From: Gammaproteobacteria bacterium
GTDB lineage: Bacteria; Pseudomonadota; Gammaproteobacteria; SZUA-229
Direction of reading: 5' to 3'
Assembly: GCA_026995045.1 (NCBI GenBank)
Contig: JALWPK010000148.1
Coordinates: forward strand, 1 to 61,460
DNA length: 61,460 bases
Shown: positions 17,361 through 26,998 of the stretch, piece by piece
Layout of the letters: every line of letters begins with the position of its first letter
Numbering within the stretch: position 1 is the stretch's first letter
Translations under genes and position numbers: made by a program
The notes under the pieces: model-generated
Told to the model about the DNA's origin: nothing
Seen by the model: only the letters and a program-made list of their open reading frames with translations
Databases searched by the model: none

Positions 17361-19454
17361 ATGACGGCTGGCGCGCTGACCTATGCTCTGGCGGCGCTGG
17401 CGTATGGGTTCTTCACGCTGTTGTTGATATTCAGCTGGCGTTCCAGTCAGTTCGGCAGAGCATTCACGCTTGTTATCGGCGCCAGCACGCTGTGGGCGGT
17501 TTCTGCTGTCTTGATCGCCATGGATAACACCAGCAGCACGGGTTTGTATCAGTCACTCGAGCTGGTGCGCTACATCGTTTGGTATGTCTTTCTGCTGCAG
17601 ATTTTTATCCATGCGGAAGGCGAGTCGCAGGGGTTCCGCTATTTTGGACGCAAGGCGTTGTGGTACAGCGTTGGATTTGCAGCCCTTTTGCTGCTGGATA
17701 ATCTGTTCGGTCTGACCGGTTCGGCGGTGCTGGGGTTGATCGGCAGAATCCTGCTGGCGCTGATCGGGCTGGCCATTATCGAACAACTATACCGCAACTT
17801 CACGCCAGGGCATCGTTGGATCGCGAAATATCTGTTTATCGGGCTGGGCGGGGTATTTGCCTACGATTTCTATATGTATTCCAATGCGCTGCTGTTCGGT
17901 GGCGTAGACAAGACCTTGTGGCAGGCGAGGGGGATATTGCATGCGGCGATTGTTCCCCTGCTGGCTGTTTCGGTGGCGCGAAACAAGGACTGGTCGCTGA
18001 AAGTCTTCGTTTCCCGCGATATTGTGCTGCACAGCACCGCTATACTGGGTGGTGGCGTGTATCTGTTGTTTATGGCGGTCGCCGGGTATTACCTTCGTGA
18101 ATATGGCGGCGACTGGGGAAGAATCGGGCAGGTGGTGTTCCTGTCGCTGGCGCTGGGTATGCTCGCGGCAATATTGCTGTCTGATCAGATTAAAGCGCAA
18201 CTCAAGGTGTTCCTCGCCAAGCACTTTTACGCAAACAAGTACGACTACCGGCAGGAATGGTTGCAGTTGACGGACGATCTGAGCAGCGCGGTGCACGCAG
18301 ACGACAAGATGGGGGCGGCAATTGAAGCGCTCGCCAGAATGGTCGACGCCAAAGCCGGTATGCTGTGGTTGCAGAATGAGGAAGGTGACTTTGTCAATCT
18401 CGCCTGCTGGCGCTTGCCGCACAGTCGTCATGTGCTGAAAAGCGATACTGCGTTGCCGCAATTTCTTTCACAAACCGCGTATGTGATCAATCTCAGGGAA
18501 CTGGAAAGCCATCATTATGAGTATACCGGCCTGGTGCTGCCTGAATGTATTGCACAGTTGCATCAGGCATGGCTGATTGTTCCCCTGTTCGGTCTGGAAG
18601 CCTTGCAGGGTTTTATTGTGCTGGCGGAGCCATTGCTGGAAAGGGAAATCAACTGGGAGGACCGCGATTTGCTGAAAGCTGCGGCGCGCCAGATTGCCAA
18701 TCACCTGGCTGTGATCATTACCTCCGATCGCCTGTCGGAAGCCAGACAGTTTGAAGTGTTTTCCAGACTGTCGGCGTACATGGTGCATGATATGAAAAAT
18801 ATCGCCTCCGAGCTGGAAATGGTGGCGAAAAATGCCGGCAAGCATGCCGCTAATCCCGAGTTTGTGCAGGATGCGTTTGAAACCGTTGATAATGCCGCCG
18901 GCGGCATCAAGCGCCTGTTGCAGCAACTGCGCAGCAAACGCGCCGAGGATGAAAAAGCGGTCAGGTTTAACCTGAAAGCGCTGCTCCAGCAGGTGGTGGC
19001 CGGCAGACAGGCTGTGCAGCCTGCCCCGAAGCTGGATGAAGATTGTCAGGATTGCGACATAGTTGCGCCAAGAGAGCGCCTGGCCAATGTTGTATCGCAC
19101 CTGATTGAAAACGCCCAGCAGGCGACCGCCGATGATGGCCGGGTGACAGTCAGGCTGCGGCAGGAGAGCGACATGAATGTTGTGGAAATTATCGATAACG
19201 GCTGCGGCATGGATGAAGACTTTATTCGCAACCGGCTTTTCAAGCCGTTTGACACCACCAAGGGCAATGCGGGCATGGGCATTGGCATGTATGAAAGCCG
19301 TGATTTCATTCGCCAGCTGGGTGGTGAAATCGTCGTCACCAGTCAACCAGGTGAAGGCGCGAGCGTGCAATTGCATATTCCGGTGGATGCCGCCGCCGAC
19401 AAGGCTATTAAAAATTCATCGCACACTGGCAAACAGGCCGGGAAATTTGCTTAA
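17361..19454 (+). CDS. prsK: PEP-CTERM system membrane histidine kinase PrsK
   Basis: PrsK is the sensor partner of PrsR in XrtA/PEP-CTERM systems. The 697 residues start with about eight membrane helices (to about residue 285), then a GAF-like domain (about 310-460). The kinase core follows: H-box MVHDMKNIASELEM, N-box ENAQQAT, G1 DNGCGMDEDFI and G2 GMGIGMYESRDFI. The ligand is unknown. The tail is basic and disordered. The prsR ATG follows 8 bases after its stop, so the pair is coexpressed. The ATG at 17361 opens directly with the first helix. Confidence 0.9.
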   Translation: MTAGALTYALAALAYGFFTLLLIFSWRSSQFGRAFTLVIGASTLWAVSAVLIAMDNTSSTGLYQSLELVRYIVWYVFLLQIFIHAEGESQGFRYFGRKALWYSVGFAALLLLDNLFGLTGSAVLGLIGRILLALIGLAIIEQLYRNFTPGHRWIAKYLFIGLGGVFAYDFYMYSNALLFGGVDKTLWQARGILHAAIVPLLAVSVARNKDWSLKVFVSRDIVLHSTAILGGGVYLLFMAVAGYYLREYGGDWGRIGQVVFLSLALGMLAAILLSDQIKAQLKVFLAKHFYANKYDYRQEWLQLTDDLSSAVHADDKMGAAIEALARMVDAKAGMLWLQNEEGDFVNLACWRLPHSRHVLKSDTALPQFLSQTAYVINLRELESHHYEYTGLVLPECIAQLHQAWLIVPLFGLEALQGFIVLAEPLLEREINWEDRDLLKAAARQIANHLAVIITSDRLSEARQFEVFSRLSAYMVHDMKNIASELEMVAKNAGKHAANPEFVQDAFETVDNAAGGIKRLLQQLRSKRAEDEKAVRFNLKALLQQVVAGRQAVQPAPKLDEDCQDCDIVAPRERLANVVSHLIENAQQATADDGRVTVRLRQESDMNVVEIIDNGCGMDEDFIRNRLFKPFDTTKGNAGMGIGMYESRDFIRQLGGEIVVTSQPGEGASVQLHIPVDAAADKAIKNSSHTGKQAGKFA

Positions 19455-19462
19455 CTCCTCCC

Positions 19463-20830
19463 ATGTCAGATAAAAAACTCAGACCCCTGCTGGTGGTTGA
19501 AGATAACAAGGGGCTGCAAAAGCAGCTAAAATGGGCGTTTGAAGGCTACCAGGTGCACATCGCCGGTGATCGTGAAACGGCGCTCGACCTGTTGCAGCAA
19601 CATCAACCCGCCGTGGTCACGCTGGATCTGGGGTTGCCGCCGGATTCCGCCAACGCCAGCGAGGGCATGCAGGCCCTGCAGGAAATATTGCAACGGGCGC
19701 CGCACAGTAAAGTGATTGTCGTTACCGGCAATGATGACCATGACAATGCGCTCAGGGCGATTTCGCTCGGCGCCTACGATTTCTACCAGAAACCGGTCGA
19801 CCCGGAAATGTTAAGCCTGATCGTTGACCGCGCCTACGCCCTGTATGAGCTGGAGCAGGAAAACCGGCAACTGGCTGCGCAGCAGGTGCAGTCTCCCCTG
19901 GACGGCATTATTGGCGCCAGCGCATCCATGCTGGACGCATGCCGGTTGGTCGAAAAGGTGGGGCCGTCCGACGCCACTACACTGGTGCTGGGTGAAAGCG
20001 GCACCGGCAAGGAATTGTTTGCGCGCGCGCTGCACAATCTCAGCACACGCAGGGACAAGCCATTTGTGGCGCTGAACTGCGCCGCCATTCCCGAAAACCT
20101 GCTCGAAAGCGAGCTGTTCGGCTATGAAAAAGGCGCTTTTACCGGTGCGGTCAAACAAACGCCGGGCAAGATAGAGTCCGCCCAAGGCGGCACTTTTTTC
20201 CTTGATGAAATAGGCGATATGCCGATGTCGCTGCAGGCCAAAATGCTGCGCTTTTTGCAGGAGCGGGTTACCGAGCGACTCGGTGGACGCGCGCCGATTG
20301 AAGTCGATGTGCGTATTATCTGCGCCACGCACCGGAACTTGAAGCAGTTGATCGAACAGGGCGCATTTCGAGAAGACCTGTATTTTCGCATCAGCGAAAT
20401 TGTGATTACCATTCCGCCCCTGCGCGAACGCGAAGGTGACAAGATTCTGCTGGCGCAGGCCATGCTGGAGCGCTACAACGAAAAACACGGCGGCAAAATT
20501 GTCGGATTTACCGAATCCGCCAGAAAAGCCGTGGACAGCTATCCCTGGCCGGGCAATGTGCGCGAACTGGAAAACCGCGTCAAACGCGCCATCGTGCTGG
20601 CGGAAGGGAAATATATTTCCGCGGCGGATTTGGGTTTTGAAGATGAAATCGAAGCCCGGTCGCTGGATCTGCGCGCCGCGCGTGAAGCTGTTGAGCGTGA
20701 AATGATTTTGCGCGCGCTGCGGCTGCATGACAACAATGTTTCGCATGCTGCGGCGGCGCTCGGCATCAGCCGCCCTTCGTTATACAACCTGGCGAAAAAA
20801 CTGGGCATGCCCGAACTCGGCAGGCAGTAA
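19463..20830 (+). CDS. prsR: PEP-CTERM system sigma-54 response regulator PrsR
   Basis: PrsR is an NtrC-type activator of sigma-54 promoters in PEP-CTERM systems. In the 455 residues the receiver domain has the acidic pair ED, phospho-acceptor Asp in VTLDLGLPP, Thr in VVTGND and Lys in FYQKPVD. The AAA+ domain has Walker A GESGTGKE, the sigma-54 contact loop GAFTGA, Walker B GGTFFLDEIGDM and the R-finger region. The C-terminus has a Fis-type helix-turn-helix (NVSHAAAALGISRPSLYNL). Every part needed to activate RpoN promoters is intact. Its stop overlaps the xrtA start (TAATG). The element at 13612 is a natural candidate target. Confidence 0.95.
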   Translation: MSDKKLRPLLVVEDNKGLQKQLKWAFEGYQVHIAGDRETALDLLQQHQPAVVTLDLGLPPDSANASEGMQALQEILQRAPHSKVIVVTGNDDHDNALRAISLGAYDFYQKPVDPEMLSLIVDRAYALYELEQENRQLAAQQVQSPLDGIIGASASMLDACRLVEKVGPSDATTLVLGESGTGKELFARALHNLSTRRDKPFVALNCAAIPENLLESELFGYEKGAFTGAVKQTPGKIESAQGGTFFLDEIGDMPMSLQAKMLRFLQERVTERLGGRAPIEVDVRIICATHRNLKQLIEQGAFREDLYFRISEIVITIPPLREREGDKILLAQAMLERYNEKHGGKIVGFTESARKAVDSYPWPGNVRELENRVKRAIVLAEGKYISAADLGFEDEIEARSLDLRAAREAVEREMILRALRLHDNNVSHAAAALGISRPSLYNLAKKLGMPELGRQ

Positions 20831-22347
20831 TGCTGACCACCGTGCTCTATACATGGCGCATCGCGCTGATGGTATTTGTCGGCCTGATATTGCTGTTGTT
20901 GGCGGCCAATTACCCAACGCTTGCCTATCTCGCCAGTCTCTGGGATATCAACAATAACGGTCCATATGCGCACGGTTATCTGGTGCTGGCCATCAGTCTT
21001 TATCTGGTTTACGAGCGGCGCGCGCAACTGCGCCAGTTGACGCCCTGCATCAGCCTGTGGGGCGGCGCAGCGGTGTTTGCCGTTTCGCTGGTGAATCTGG
21101 CCGCCATGCTGGTTACTGTGCAGCTGATCCAGGCGGTCGCTCTGTTATTGCTGGCGTTGTCATTAAGCGGGTTTGTATTCGGCTGGCGGGTGACAAAACA
21201 GTTACTGTTTCCGATTCTGTTTGTCGCCTATGCCTTGCCAGTCTGGTTTCCCCTGTCGCCTTACCTGCAGCAGATTACCGCCGACGCCTCTTTCTGGTTT
21301 ATCCGGTTGATGGATGCGCCGGCCTGGCTGGATGACAATATTATTGTGCTGCCATCTGGTTCGCTTTCGGTTGAGCGCGCCTGCGCCGGCCTGAATTACC
21401 TGCTCGCGGCGCTGACCCTGAGTACGCTGTATGCCTATCTGAACTACACCGGCTGGCGAGCGCGTCTGCTGGTTGTGCTGATTGCCGCAATGATGGCGGT
21501 GGCATCAAACATTACCCGCGTCGCCATCATTGTCTATCTGGCGTATGTCACTGACATGCAGCACCCCTGGGTGCAGGATCATCTCGCGCTGGGCTGGATG
21601 TTGTTCGCGGCGCTGACCACCTTGTTGCTGTTGCTTGACTGGTGGTTGCATCGCGGGCGGACTGGGACTGTGGCCGTGGAAAAGGATGGCGCCAGGCAGG
21701 TAGCCGGTTATTGTGATGCAGGTGTTTTTCCCTTGTTGGCAGTGCTGCTGGTGGCGCTTGTGTTGCTGTCGCCGCTGGCGCTGATTGCGCAGCCGTTCCG
21801 TCAGCCTGACGCAGGGCCGGCAGGTGGGGGTTTGCCCGCATCGCTGGGGAGTTGGCAAGCTGTTGCCGCCAGCGACGCATGGTCGCCGCAATATGCCGGC
21901 GCGGTGGGGTTTGAACAGGTTTATAGGCGCGACCGTGAGCAAATTACGCTATATTTGGGGTATTACCCTGCCCAACAGCAGGGGCGGGAACTGATTAACG
22001 ACCTCAATCGTGTCTATAAACCGACCGTTTGGCGGAAAACAAACCGCCAAGCGATTGATTATGTTATCAATAGCATCCCGCTCCGGGAACAATTACTGGT
22101 CGATGCGCAGGGCAACCGCCTGACCATCTGGTACTGGTACGAAGTGGCGGCTGTGCGCACCACAAGCGATGTCATCGCCAAGCTGTTGCAGGCCTATGGC
22201 GTTGTGACAGGCAGGCGTCAGGCGGCGGTGTTTGCGATTGCATCGCGGCAACCGGATATAGATGAGGCGCGTCGTGTGCTGCGTGATTTTATACGACAAA
22301 CGGGTGAGGAAACATTGCACATGGATTCACTTCTGAACAGGGAATAA
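20830..22347 (+). CDS. xrtA: Exosortase A (XrtA) fused to EpsI domain
   Basis: XrtA is the membrane transpeptidase-like enzyme that recognises the PEP-CTERM tail of exported proteins, cleaves it and probably transfers the protein to an envelope acceptor. The 505 residues have about eight membrane helices with the catalytic Cys185 (ERACAGLNYL), Arg230 (SNITRVAI) and His251 (VQDHLALGW). The C-terminal 200 residues form the periplasmic EpsI domain (QVYRRDREQITLYLGYYPAQ). This fusion is usual for the XrtA class and distinguishes it from other exosortases. It is translationally coupled to prsR. Confidence 0.93.
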   Translation: MLTTVLYTWRIALMVFVGLILLLLAANYPTLAYLASLWDINNNGPYAHGYLVLAISLYLVYERRAQLRQLTPCISLWGGAAVFAVSLVNLAAMLVTVQLIQAVALLLLALSLSGFVFGWRVTKQLLFPILFVAYALPVWFPLSPYLQQITADASFWFIRLMDAPAWLDDNIIVLPSGSLSVERACAGLNYLLAALTLSTLYAYLNYTGWRARLLVVLIAAMMAVASNITRVAIIVYLAYVTDMQHPWVQDHLALGWMLFAALTTLLLLLDWWLHRGRTGTVAVEKDGARQVAGYCDAGVFPLLAVLLVALVLLSPLALIAQPFRQPDAGPAGGGLPASLGSWQAVAASDAWSPQYAGAVGFEQVYRRDREQITLYLGYYPAQQQGRELINDLNRVYKPTVWRKTNRQAIDYVINSIPLREQLLVDAQGNRLTIWYWYEVAAVRTTSDVIAKLLQAYGVVTGRRQAAVFAIASRQPDIDEARRVLRDFIRQTGEETLHMDSLLNRE

Positions 22348-22453
22348 TGTGGTTTCTGATGACAAACTTTTAACAAATGTAAAATTTGCCCGCGGCACAA
22401 AGACGGGCTGATACTATTATTCGTCTAACCTGACATGACTGAATGCGATAAAA

Positions 22454-24028
22454 ATGCATGAAACCTTACTCCTAATCCGCAGTTACCTGCATGGTATCTG
22501 GCAGTATCGCTGGTCGGCGCTGTTAATCAGCTGGGTGGTCGCCCTGGTTGGCTGGTTGGTCGTGTATGCCATTCCGGATCAGTACACATCAAAAACCGTG
22601 ATGCATGTTGATACGAAATCAATCATGCAGCCCTTGCTGAAAGGCTTGTCGGTAGAGTCCGATGTTGAATCCGGTCTGAGCGTAATGACCAAGGTGTTGC
22701 TCAGTCGGGAGAGTCTTGAGGAAGTCGTGCGTGAGACGGATATGGATTTGCAGGCGCAAACACCGGGCAGTGTCGCTGCGCTCATTGATGAACTGGCTAA
22801 TGATATTGAATTGACAGTCAATTCTCCCAGGAAAAAGAAAAATACGGGTGGCGGTCTCTATGAGATCAGTTATACCAATGAATCCCCTCAACTTGCTTAC
22901 CAGGTGGTGTCAAAACTGTTGAACATCATGATTGAAAGCACGTTGAGCACAACCCGCGCCGATACTGCGCAGGCGCAGAAGTTCATCAACGAGCAAATCA
23001 AAAAATATGAAGCGCGGCTGGTGGAAGCGGAAGAAGCGCTGGCCAGATTCAAGCGCGAAAACATCGGTCTGATGCCGGATGAAAGCGGCGGCTATTATCA
23101 GCGCCTGCAGCGTGCGCAGGCTGAACTCGACGCAACGCGTTCCGAAATCGAGCTGGCCCGGCGCAAACTGAGTCAATTGAAGAAACAACTGGCCGGCGAA
23201 GCGCCATTGCTTGATAACAATGCCTACGGCGCGCCGCGCGCCCGAAAACTCAAACAATACCGGGAAGAATTACAGAATTTACTGTCGCGGTATACCGAAC
23301 AGCACCCGGATGTCAGGGCTTTGCAGGAAGCCATAGAAGTGCTGGAATCGGGTGGCGATGTCACTCTGGATACCTCTGAAACATCCGGTAATTCACAAAC
23401 GACGCTGGAATTTAATCCGGTGTATCAGGATATCAAAAGCGAGATAGTCAAGACCACGGTGGAAATCGAGGCCTTACAACTCAAAGCTGCCGAGCAGGCG
23501 AAAACGGTCAAGCGCCTGAAGGAATCAGTTAACATCATTCCGGAAGTTGAAGCGCAACTGGCCAAATTGAATCGTGATTATGAAATCACACGGGGGCGTT
23601 ACCTGAGTTTTGTAGAGCGCCGTGAATCCGCCAGCCTGGCGCAGCAGGTGGGTCAGAGCGGCAGTGATATCAGTTTCCGGATTATCGAGCCGCCGCGTGT
23701 GCCGAAGGAGCCTTCCGCGCCGAACCGGTTGCTGTTTTTACTCGGCGTACTGGTGGTTGCGATGGCGGCCGGGCTGGGCTGGGGATTCCTGCGCTATCTA
23801 TTGCAGCCGACATTCATCGACACCAGCCAGATCCGAGAGAAGATTGATTTGCCGGTGCTGGGATCCGTCAGTCTGTTTTTGACGCCTGAGCACAGAAAAC
23901 GCCGGCGCGTCCAGCTGGCGACATTTGTGATGTCGGTGCTATTACTGGTGGTTGCATTTGGCGGTGTGGTTGCATTCAAGGATCATGGGTCGCATCTGGT
24001 GCAGAAAATAATCGGGAAACAGGCATAA
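22454..24028 (+). CDS. XrtA system polysaccharide chain-length determinant (Wzz/PCP type)
   Basis: This inner-membrane polysaccharide co-polymerase (TIGR03007 type) sets EPS chain length with the tyrosine kinase next door. The 524 residues have a first membrane helix (about 20-40), the Wzz domain starting DQYTSKTVMHVDTKS, a long periplasmic coiled coil (about 180-380), a second helix near 427-447 and a further hydrophobic segment (about 485-505). It lies 106 bp after xrtA and ends 2 bases before the kinase gene. A G+C stem (22388-22408) precedes it, of unclear meaning. Confidence 0.9.
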   Translation: MHETLLLIRSYLHGIWQYRWSALLISWVVALVGWLVVYAIPDQYTSKTVMHVDTKSIMQPLLKGLSVESDVESGLSVMTKVLLSRESLEEVVRETDMDLQAQTPGSVAALIDELANDIELTVNSPRKKKNTGGGLYEISYTNESPQLAYQVVSKLLNIMIESTLSTTRADTAQAQKFINEQIKKYEARLVEAEEALARFKRENIGLMPDESGGYYQRLQRAQAELDATRSEIELARRKLSQLKKQLAGEAPLLDNNAYGAPRARKLKQYREELQNLLSRYTEQHPDVRALQEAIEVLESGGDVTLDTSETSGNSQTTLEFNPVYQDIKSEIVKTTVEIEALQLKAAEQAKTVKRLKESVNIIPEVEAQLAKLNRDYEITRGRYLSFVERRESASLAQQVGQSGSDISFRIIEPPRVPKEPSAPNRLLFLLGVLVVAMAAGLGWGFLRYLLQPTFIDTSQIREKIDLPVLGSVSLFLTPEHRKRRRVQLATFVMSVLLLVVAFGGVVAFKDHGSHLVQKIIGKQA

Positions 24029-24030
24029 GC

Positions 24031-24960
24031 ATGGCGACTGAAAGGAAAAGCAAGAAGGCGACAATCTCAATGCTGGTGGAGGCGAGTGAAAAAAACTCTG
24101 CGCCGGCTGGAGCCGCCATGCCTCCCGTACTGGGTGAAGAGCAGGTCGTCAGGGCTGAGCCAGCGCAGCCGACCGCCGTGCGGCGGGAGCGTCAGGCCGA
24201 CCAGGATAATAATGACATTACCATCCTGCCGGTGTTGCGAAACAACAATATGCTAGTACCCGGCTCGGCGCTGGGTCAGTCATTTCAGGATGAATACCGC
24301 CGTATCAAGCGACCCTTGTTATCCAATGCGGTTGGCCGTTCATCCAGTCTGGTCGACAAAGGCAATTTGATCATGGTGACCAGTTCAATGCCGGGTGAGG
24401 GCAAGTCTTTTACGGCAACCAATCTGGCTCTGTCCATCGCGCGCGAAAAAGATGTCACCGTCCTGTTGATCGATTGCGATGTCGCCAGACGTGGCGTCAG
24501 CCGTTTGCTCGGCATCGAAGATCGTCCCGGCCTGGTCGACCTGGTTGATAACGATGAACTCACCGTTGCTGATGTGCTGCTGACAACCGATATCCCCAAT
24601 TTTCGTGTCCTGGCTGCCGGCAGTCATTATGATTATGTCACCGAGCTGCTCGCCAGTAATCGCATGGCGTCACTGGTGGATGAGATTGCGGCGCGCTATC
24701 CTGACCGCATCATTATTTTCGACAGCCCGCCCTTACTGGCGACGCCGGAAACCCAGGTGCTGGCTACGCTGGTCGGGCAGGTCGTGTTTGTTATCGAGAC
24801 AGGCAAAACGCCACAGTCCGTGGTGGAAGATGCGCTGGAACAACTGCCCGAAGACAAGGCGATTGGCATTGTGCTGAACAAGAACGAGGGCGCTTCCGGC
24901 AAATCGGGTTATTACTACGGTTATTACGGATCGGAGCATTCTGATTCCAGCAAAAGCTAG
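24031..24960 (+). CDS. XrtA-associated BY-type tyrosine autokinase
   Basis: A cytoplasmic bacterial tyrosine kinase (TIGR03018 type) that partners the chain-length determinant and cycles by autophosphorylation. The 309 residues have a variable N-terminal 75 residues, Walker A in SSMPGEGKSFTATN, Walker A' VLLIDCDVARRG, Walker B IIIFDSPPLLA, and a C-terminal Tyr cluster (SGYYYGYYGSE) as autophosphorylation site. It is separated by 2 bases from the Wzz-like gene. A matching low-molecular-weight phosphatase is encoded at 35818. Confidence 0.92.
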   Translation: MATERKSKKATISMLVEASEKNSAPAGAAMPPVLGEEQVVRAEPAQPTAVRRERQADQDNNDITILPVLRNNNMLVPGSALGQSFQDEYRRIKRPLLSNAVGRSSSLVDKGNLIMVTSSMPGEGKSFTATNLALSIAREKDVTVLLIDCDVARRGVSRLLGIEDRPGLVDLVDNDELTVADVLLTTDIPNFRVLAAGSHYDYVTELLASNRMASLVDEIAARYPDRIIIFDSPPLLATPETQVLATLVGQVVFVIETGKTPQSVVEDALEQLPEDKAIGIVLNKNEGASGKSGYYYGYYGSEHSDSSKS

Positions 24961-24970
24961 ACAATGACTG

Positions 24971-25822
24971 ATGGATATAGTCAACGCCATGACGGTCGAT
25001 GTGGAGGATTATTTTCAGGTCTCCGCCTTCGCCAACAGTATCAAGCCGGAAGACTGGTCAAGCCACAGCTTGCGGGTTGAGCGCAATACTCATCAACTGC
25101 TCGACCTGTTCGATGACAATGAAGTGAAATGCACCTTTTTCTGCCTGGGCTGGGTGGCCGAGCGCACACCGGCGTTGATTGCAGAAATCCAACAACGTGG
25201 TCATGAGGTCGCCTGTCATGGCTACAGCCATCAGCTGATTTATAACCAGACGCCAGAAGTGTTTCGTGAGGAAACGCTGCGCGCCAAACAGATTCTGGAA
25301 GACATTGTGGCGCGGCCGGTGCGCGGTTACCGCGCCGCCAGCTATTCCATCACCCGGCGCTCGCTGTGGGCGCTGGATATTCTGGCGGAAGCGGGTTTTG
25401 AGTACGATTCCAGCATCTTTCCTGTCCGCCATGACCGCTATGGCATCCCCGACAGCCCGGAATACCCCTATGAACTTACCACCCCGGCTGGTCATAAGCT
25501 GGTCGAGTTTCCGTTGTCGACTGCAAAATATGCAGGCTACAAACTGCCCATTGCAGGCGGCGGCTATTTTAGGCTGTATCCCTACTGGTTGAGCCGCGCC
25601 GGTTTGCGGCAGATCAACCGCAAGCAGAAGGCGTTCATTTTTTACCTGCACCCCTGGGAAATTGACCCGCAACAGCCGCGCATTGAGGCCGGCTGGTTTT
25701 CGCGATTCCGCCACTACAACAATCTGCACAAATGCGAGACGCGCCTGCAGCAGTTGATGACAGACTTCCGTTTCAGCACCGTGGAGCATATATTGCAGTC
25801 ACAGGGATTGCTGGCGGCCTGA
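24971..25822 (+). CDS. XrtA system polysaccharide deacetylase (NodB fold, DUF3473)
   Basis: The 283-residue carbohydrate esterase 4 family protein probably removes N-acetyl groups from the EPS or its precursor. It has the motif-1 acidic pair in MTVDVEDYFQVSAF, HGYSH for metal binding, RGYRAASYSITRRSLWALD, and the DUF3473 C-terminal half with FYLHPWEIDPQQP. This architecture is the XrtA-locus form (TIGR03006 type). No signal peptide is seen, so it acts in the cytoplasm or on the inner leaflet. It begins 10 bases after the kinase stop in the same operon. Confidence 0.9.
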   Translation: MDIVNAMTVDVEDYFQVSAFANSIKPEDWSSHSLRVERNTHQLLDLFDDNEVKCTFFCLGWVAERTPALIAEIQQRGHEVACHGYSHQLIYNQTPEVFREETLRAKQILEDIVARPVRGYRAASYSITRRSLWALDILAEAGFEYDSSIFPVRHDRYGIPDSPEYPYELTTPAGHKLVEFPLSTAKYAGYKLPIAGGGYFRLYPYWLSRAGLRQINRKQKAFIFYLHPWEIDPQQPRIEAGWFSRFRHYNNLHKCETRLQQLMTDFRFSTVEHILQSQGLLAA

Positions 25823-25878
25823 TACAATCCATCAGCAAGCATTCCCGTTACCGCTGGCAGGCACACATCACATCAAAC

Positions 25879-26997
25879 ATGACTGGCGCGACTGTCGAGA
25901 TACAAGCTGTTGAGGACTGGCGACGACTGCAGTCGTCATGGCTGGATTTGCAACAACGCGCCGATTGCAGTTATTTTCAGACCTGGGGCTGGATGGATGC
26001 CTGGCTGAAAGTTGTGCAGCCGCCACATGCCGTCAGGCTGCTGTCAGTGCATCATGGCGAGCGCATCATCGGGCTGGCGATATTGGCGCCCGCGCGCCTG
26101 ACACGGCGGCGCATCGTTCGCTCCCGCGCCCTGTTTTTGAATGAATACCCGTTGTCCGGCAACAATATGGTAATCGAATACAACGGCATTCTGGCCGAGC
26201 GGGGATGCGAGCAGCAGGTATATGCGCAGGCGCTGTCCGCATTGTCCGAACAGTTCCCCGAGTATGAGGAATTCATGTTTGGCGCCGTTGCAAACCGTGA
26301 ACAGGCCTGGCTGCAACAGGCGCTCCCCGGTCGTTTGCAGTTACTGTGCGATGATCAGTCGCATTGCTATCAGGCCGCCCTGGATTTCGACCCGCCAACG
26401 CTGGATGGTTATCTGAGCGCGCTCAGCCGCAATACCCGCGAACAAATCCGGCGCAGCAAGCGCCTGTATGAGAGCGAGGGCGAATTGCGGCTGCAAGCCG
26501 CCGCCAGTGTTGAACAGGCGCTGGACTGGCTGGACACGCTGAAATCCCTGCACCAGCCGCGCTGGCAGGCAAAAGGCCAGCGCGGCGCATTTGCCAATCC
26601 GCGCTGGGAAAACATGCAGCGCGAGCTGATTCGCCAGCGCTTTGCCGCCGGTGAGATGCAACTGTTGCAGTTGCGTTGTGGTGAGCAGGTTATCGCCTGC
26701 CTGTTCAACTATATCTGGCGCGGCCGCGTGTATGTGTTGCAGATGGGGTTTCGCTATGAGGATGACAACCGCATCAAACCAGGTTATCTGGCGCATGCGC
26801 TGGCGATTGTGCATAACCGGCAGCAGGGTCATGACCTGTATGATTTCATGCACGGCGAAGCGCGTTACAAGCAATCCCTGAGTAACCGGCGGGAAACCCT
26901 GCACTGGCTGAGGCTGCAACGGCCAAAATGGAAATTTCGCTTTGAAAACACCGCTGTCGCTTCGGTCAGACGACTGCGAAACAACACGGGAGGCTGA
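25879..26997 (+). CDS. GNAT-fold acyltransferase, CelD/BcsL-like
   Basis: The 372-residue soluble protein has two GNAT-like halves: an N-terminal part with YFQTWGWMDAWLKV and IGLAILAPARL, and a C-terminal Acetyltransf_6-like part with LSRNTREQIRRSKRLY and IACLFNYIWRGRVYVLQMGF. It resembles CelD/BcsL proteins that modify exopolysaccharide sugars. The donor may be acyl-CoA or aminoacyl-tRNA; this cannot be told from sequence. ATG 25879 was chosen; the upstream in-frame extension overlaps the deacetylase and looks non-coding. It is convergent with prsT, with one base between the stops. Confidence 0.75.
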   Translation: MTGATVEIQAVEDWRRLQSSWLDLQQRADCSYFQTWGWMDAWLKVVQPPHAVRLLSVHHGERIIGLAILAPARLTRRRIVRSRALFLNEYPLSGNNMVIEYNGILAERGCEQQVYAQALSALSEQFPEYEEFMFGAVANREQAWLQQALPGRLQLLCDDQSHCYQAALDFDPPTLDGYLSALSRNTREQIRRSKRLYESEGELRLQAAASVEQALDWLDTLKSLHQPRWQAKGQRGAFANPRWENMQRELIRQRFAAGEMQLLQLRCGEQVIACLFNYIWRGRVYVLQMGFRYEDDNRIKPGYLAHALAIVHNRQQGHDLYDFMHGEARYKQSLSNRRETLHWLRLQRPKWKFRFENTAVASVRRLRNNTGG

Positions 26998-26998
26998 T

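Noticed and set aside
17167-17364. Frame of 65 codons ending on the prsK start
   Set aside because: Non-ATG start, Cys/Arg-rich, no ribosome site; looks like chance.
22388-22408. CGGCAC...GGGC as a second sigma-54 promoter before the chain-length gene
   Set aside because: GG to GC spacing is 11 bases rather than 10, and the rest fits poorly; also lies in a small stem.
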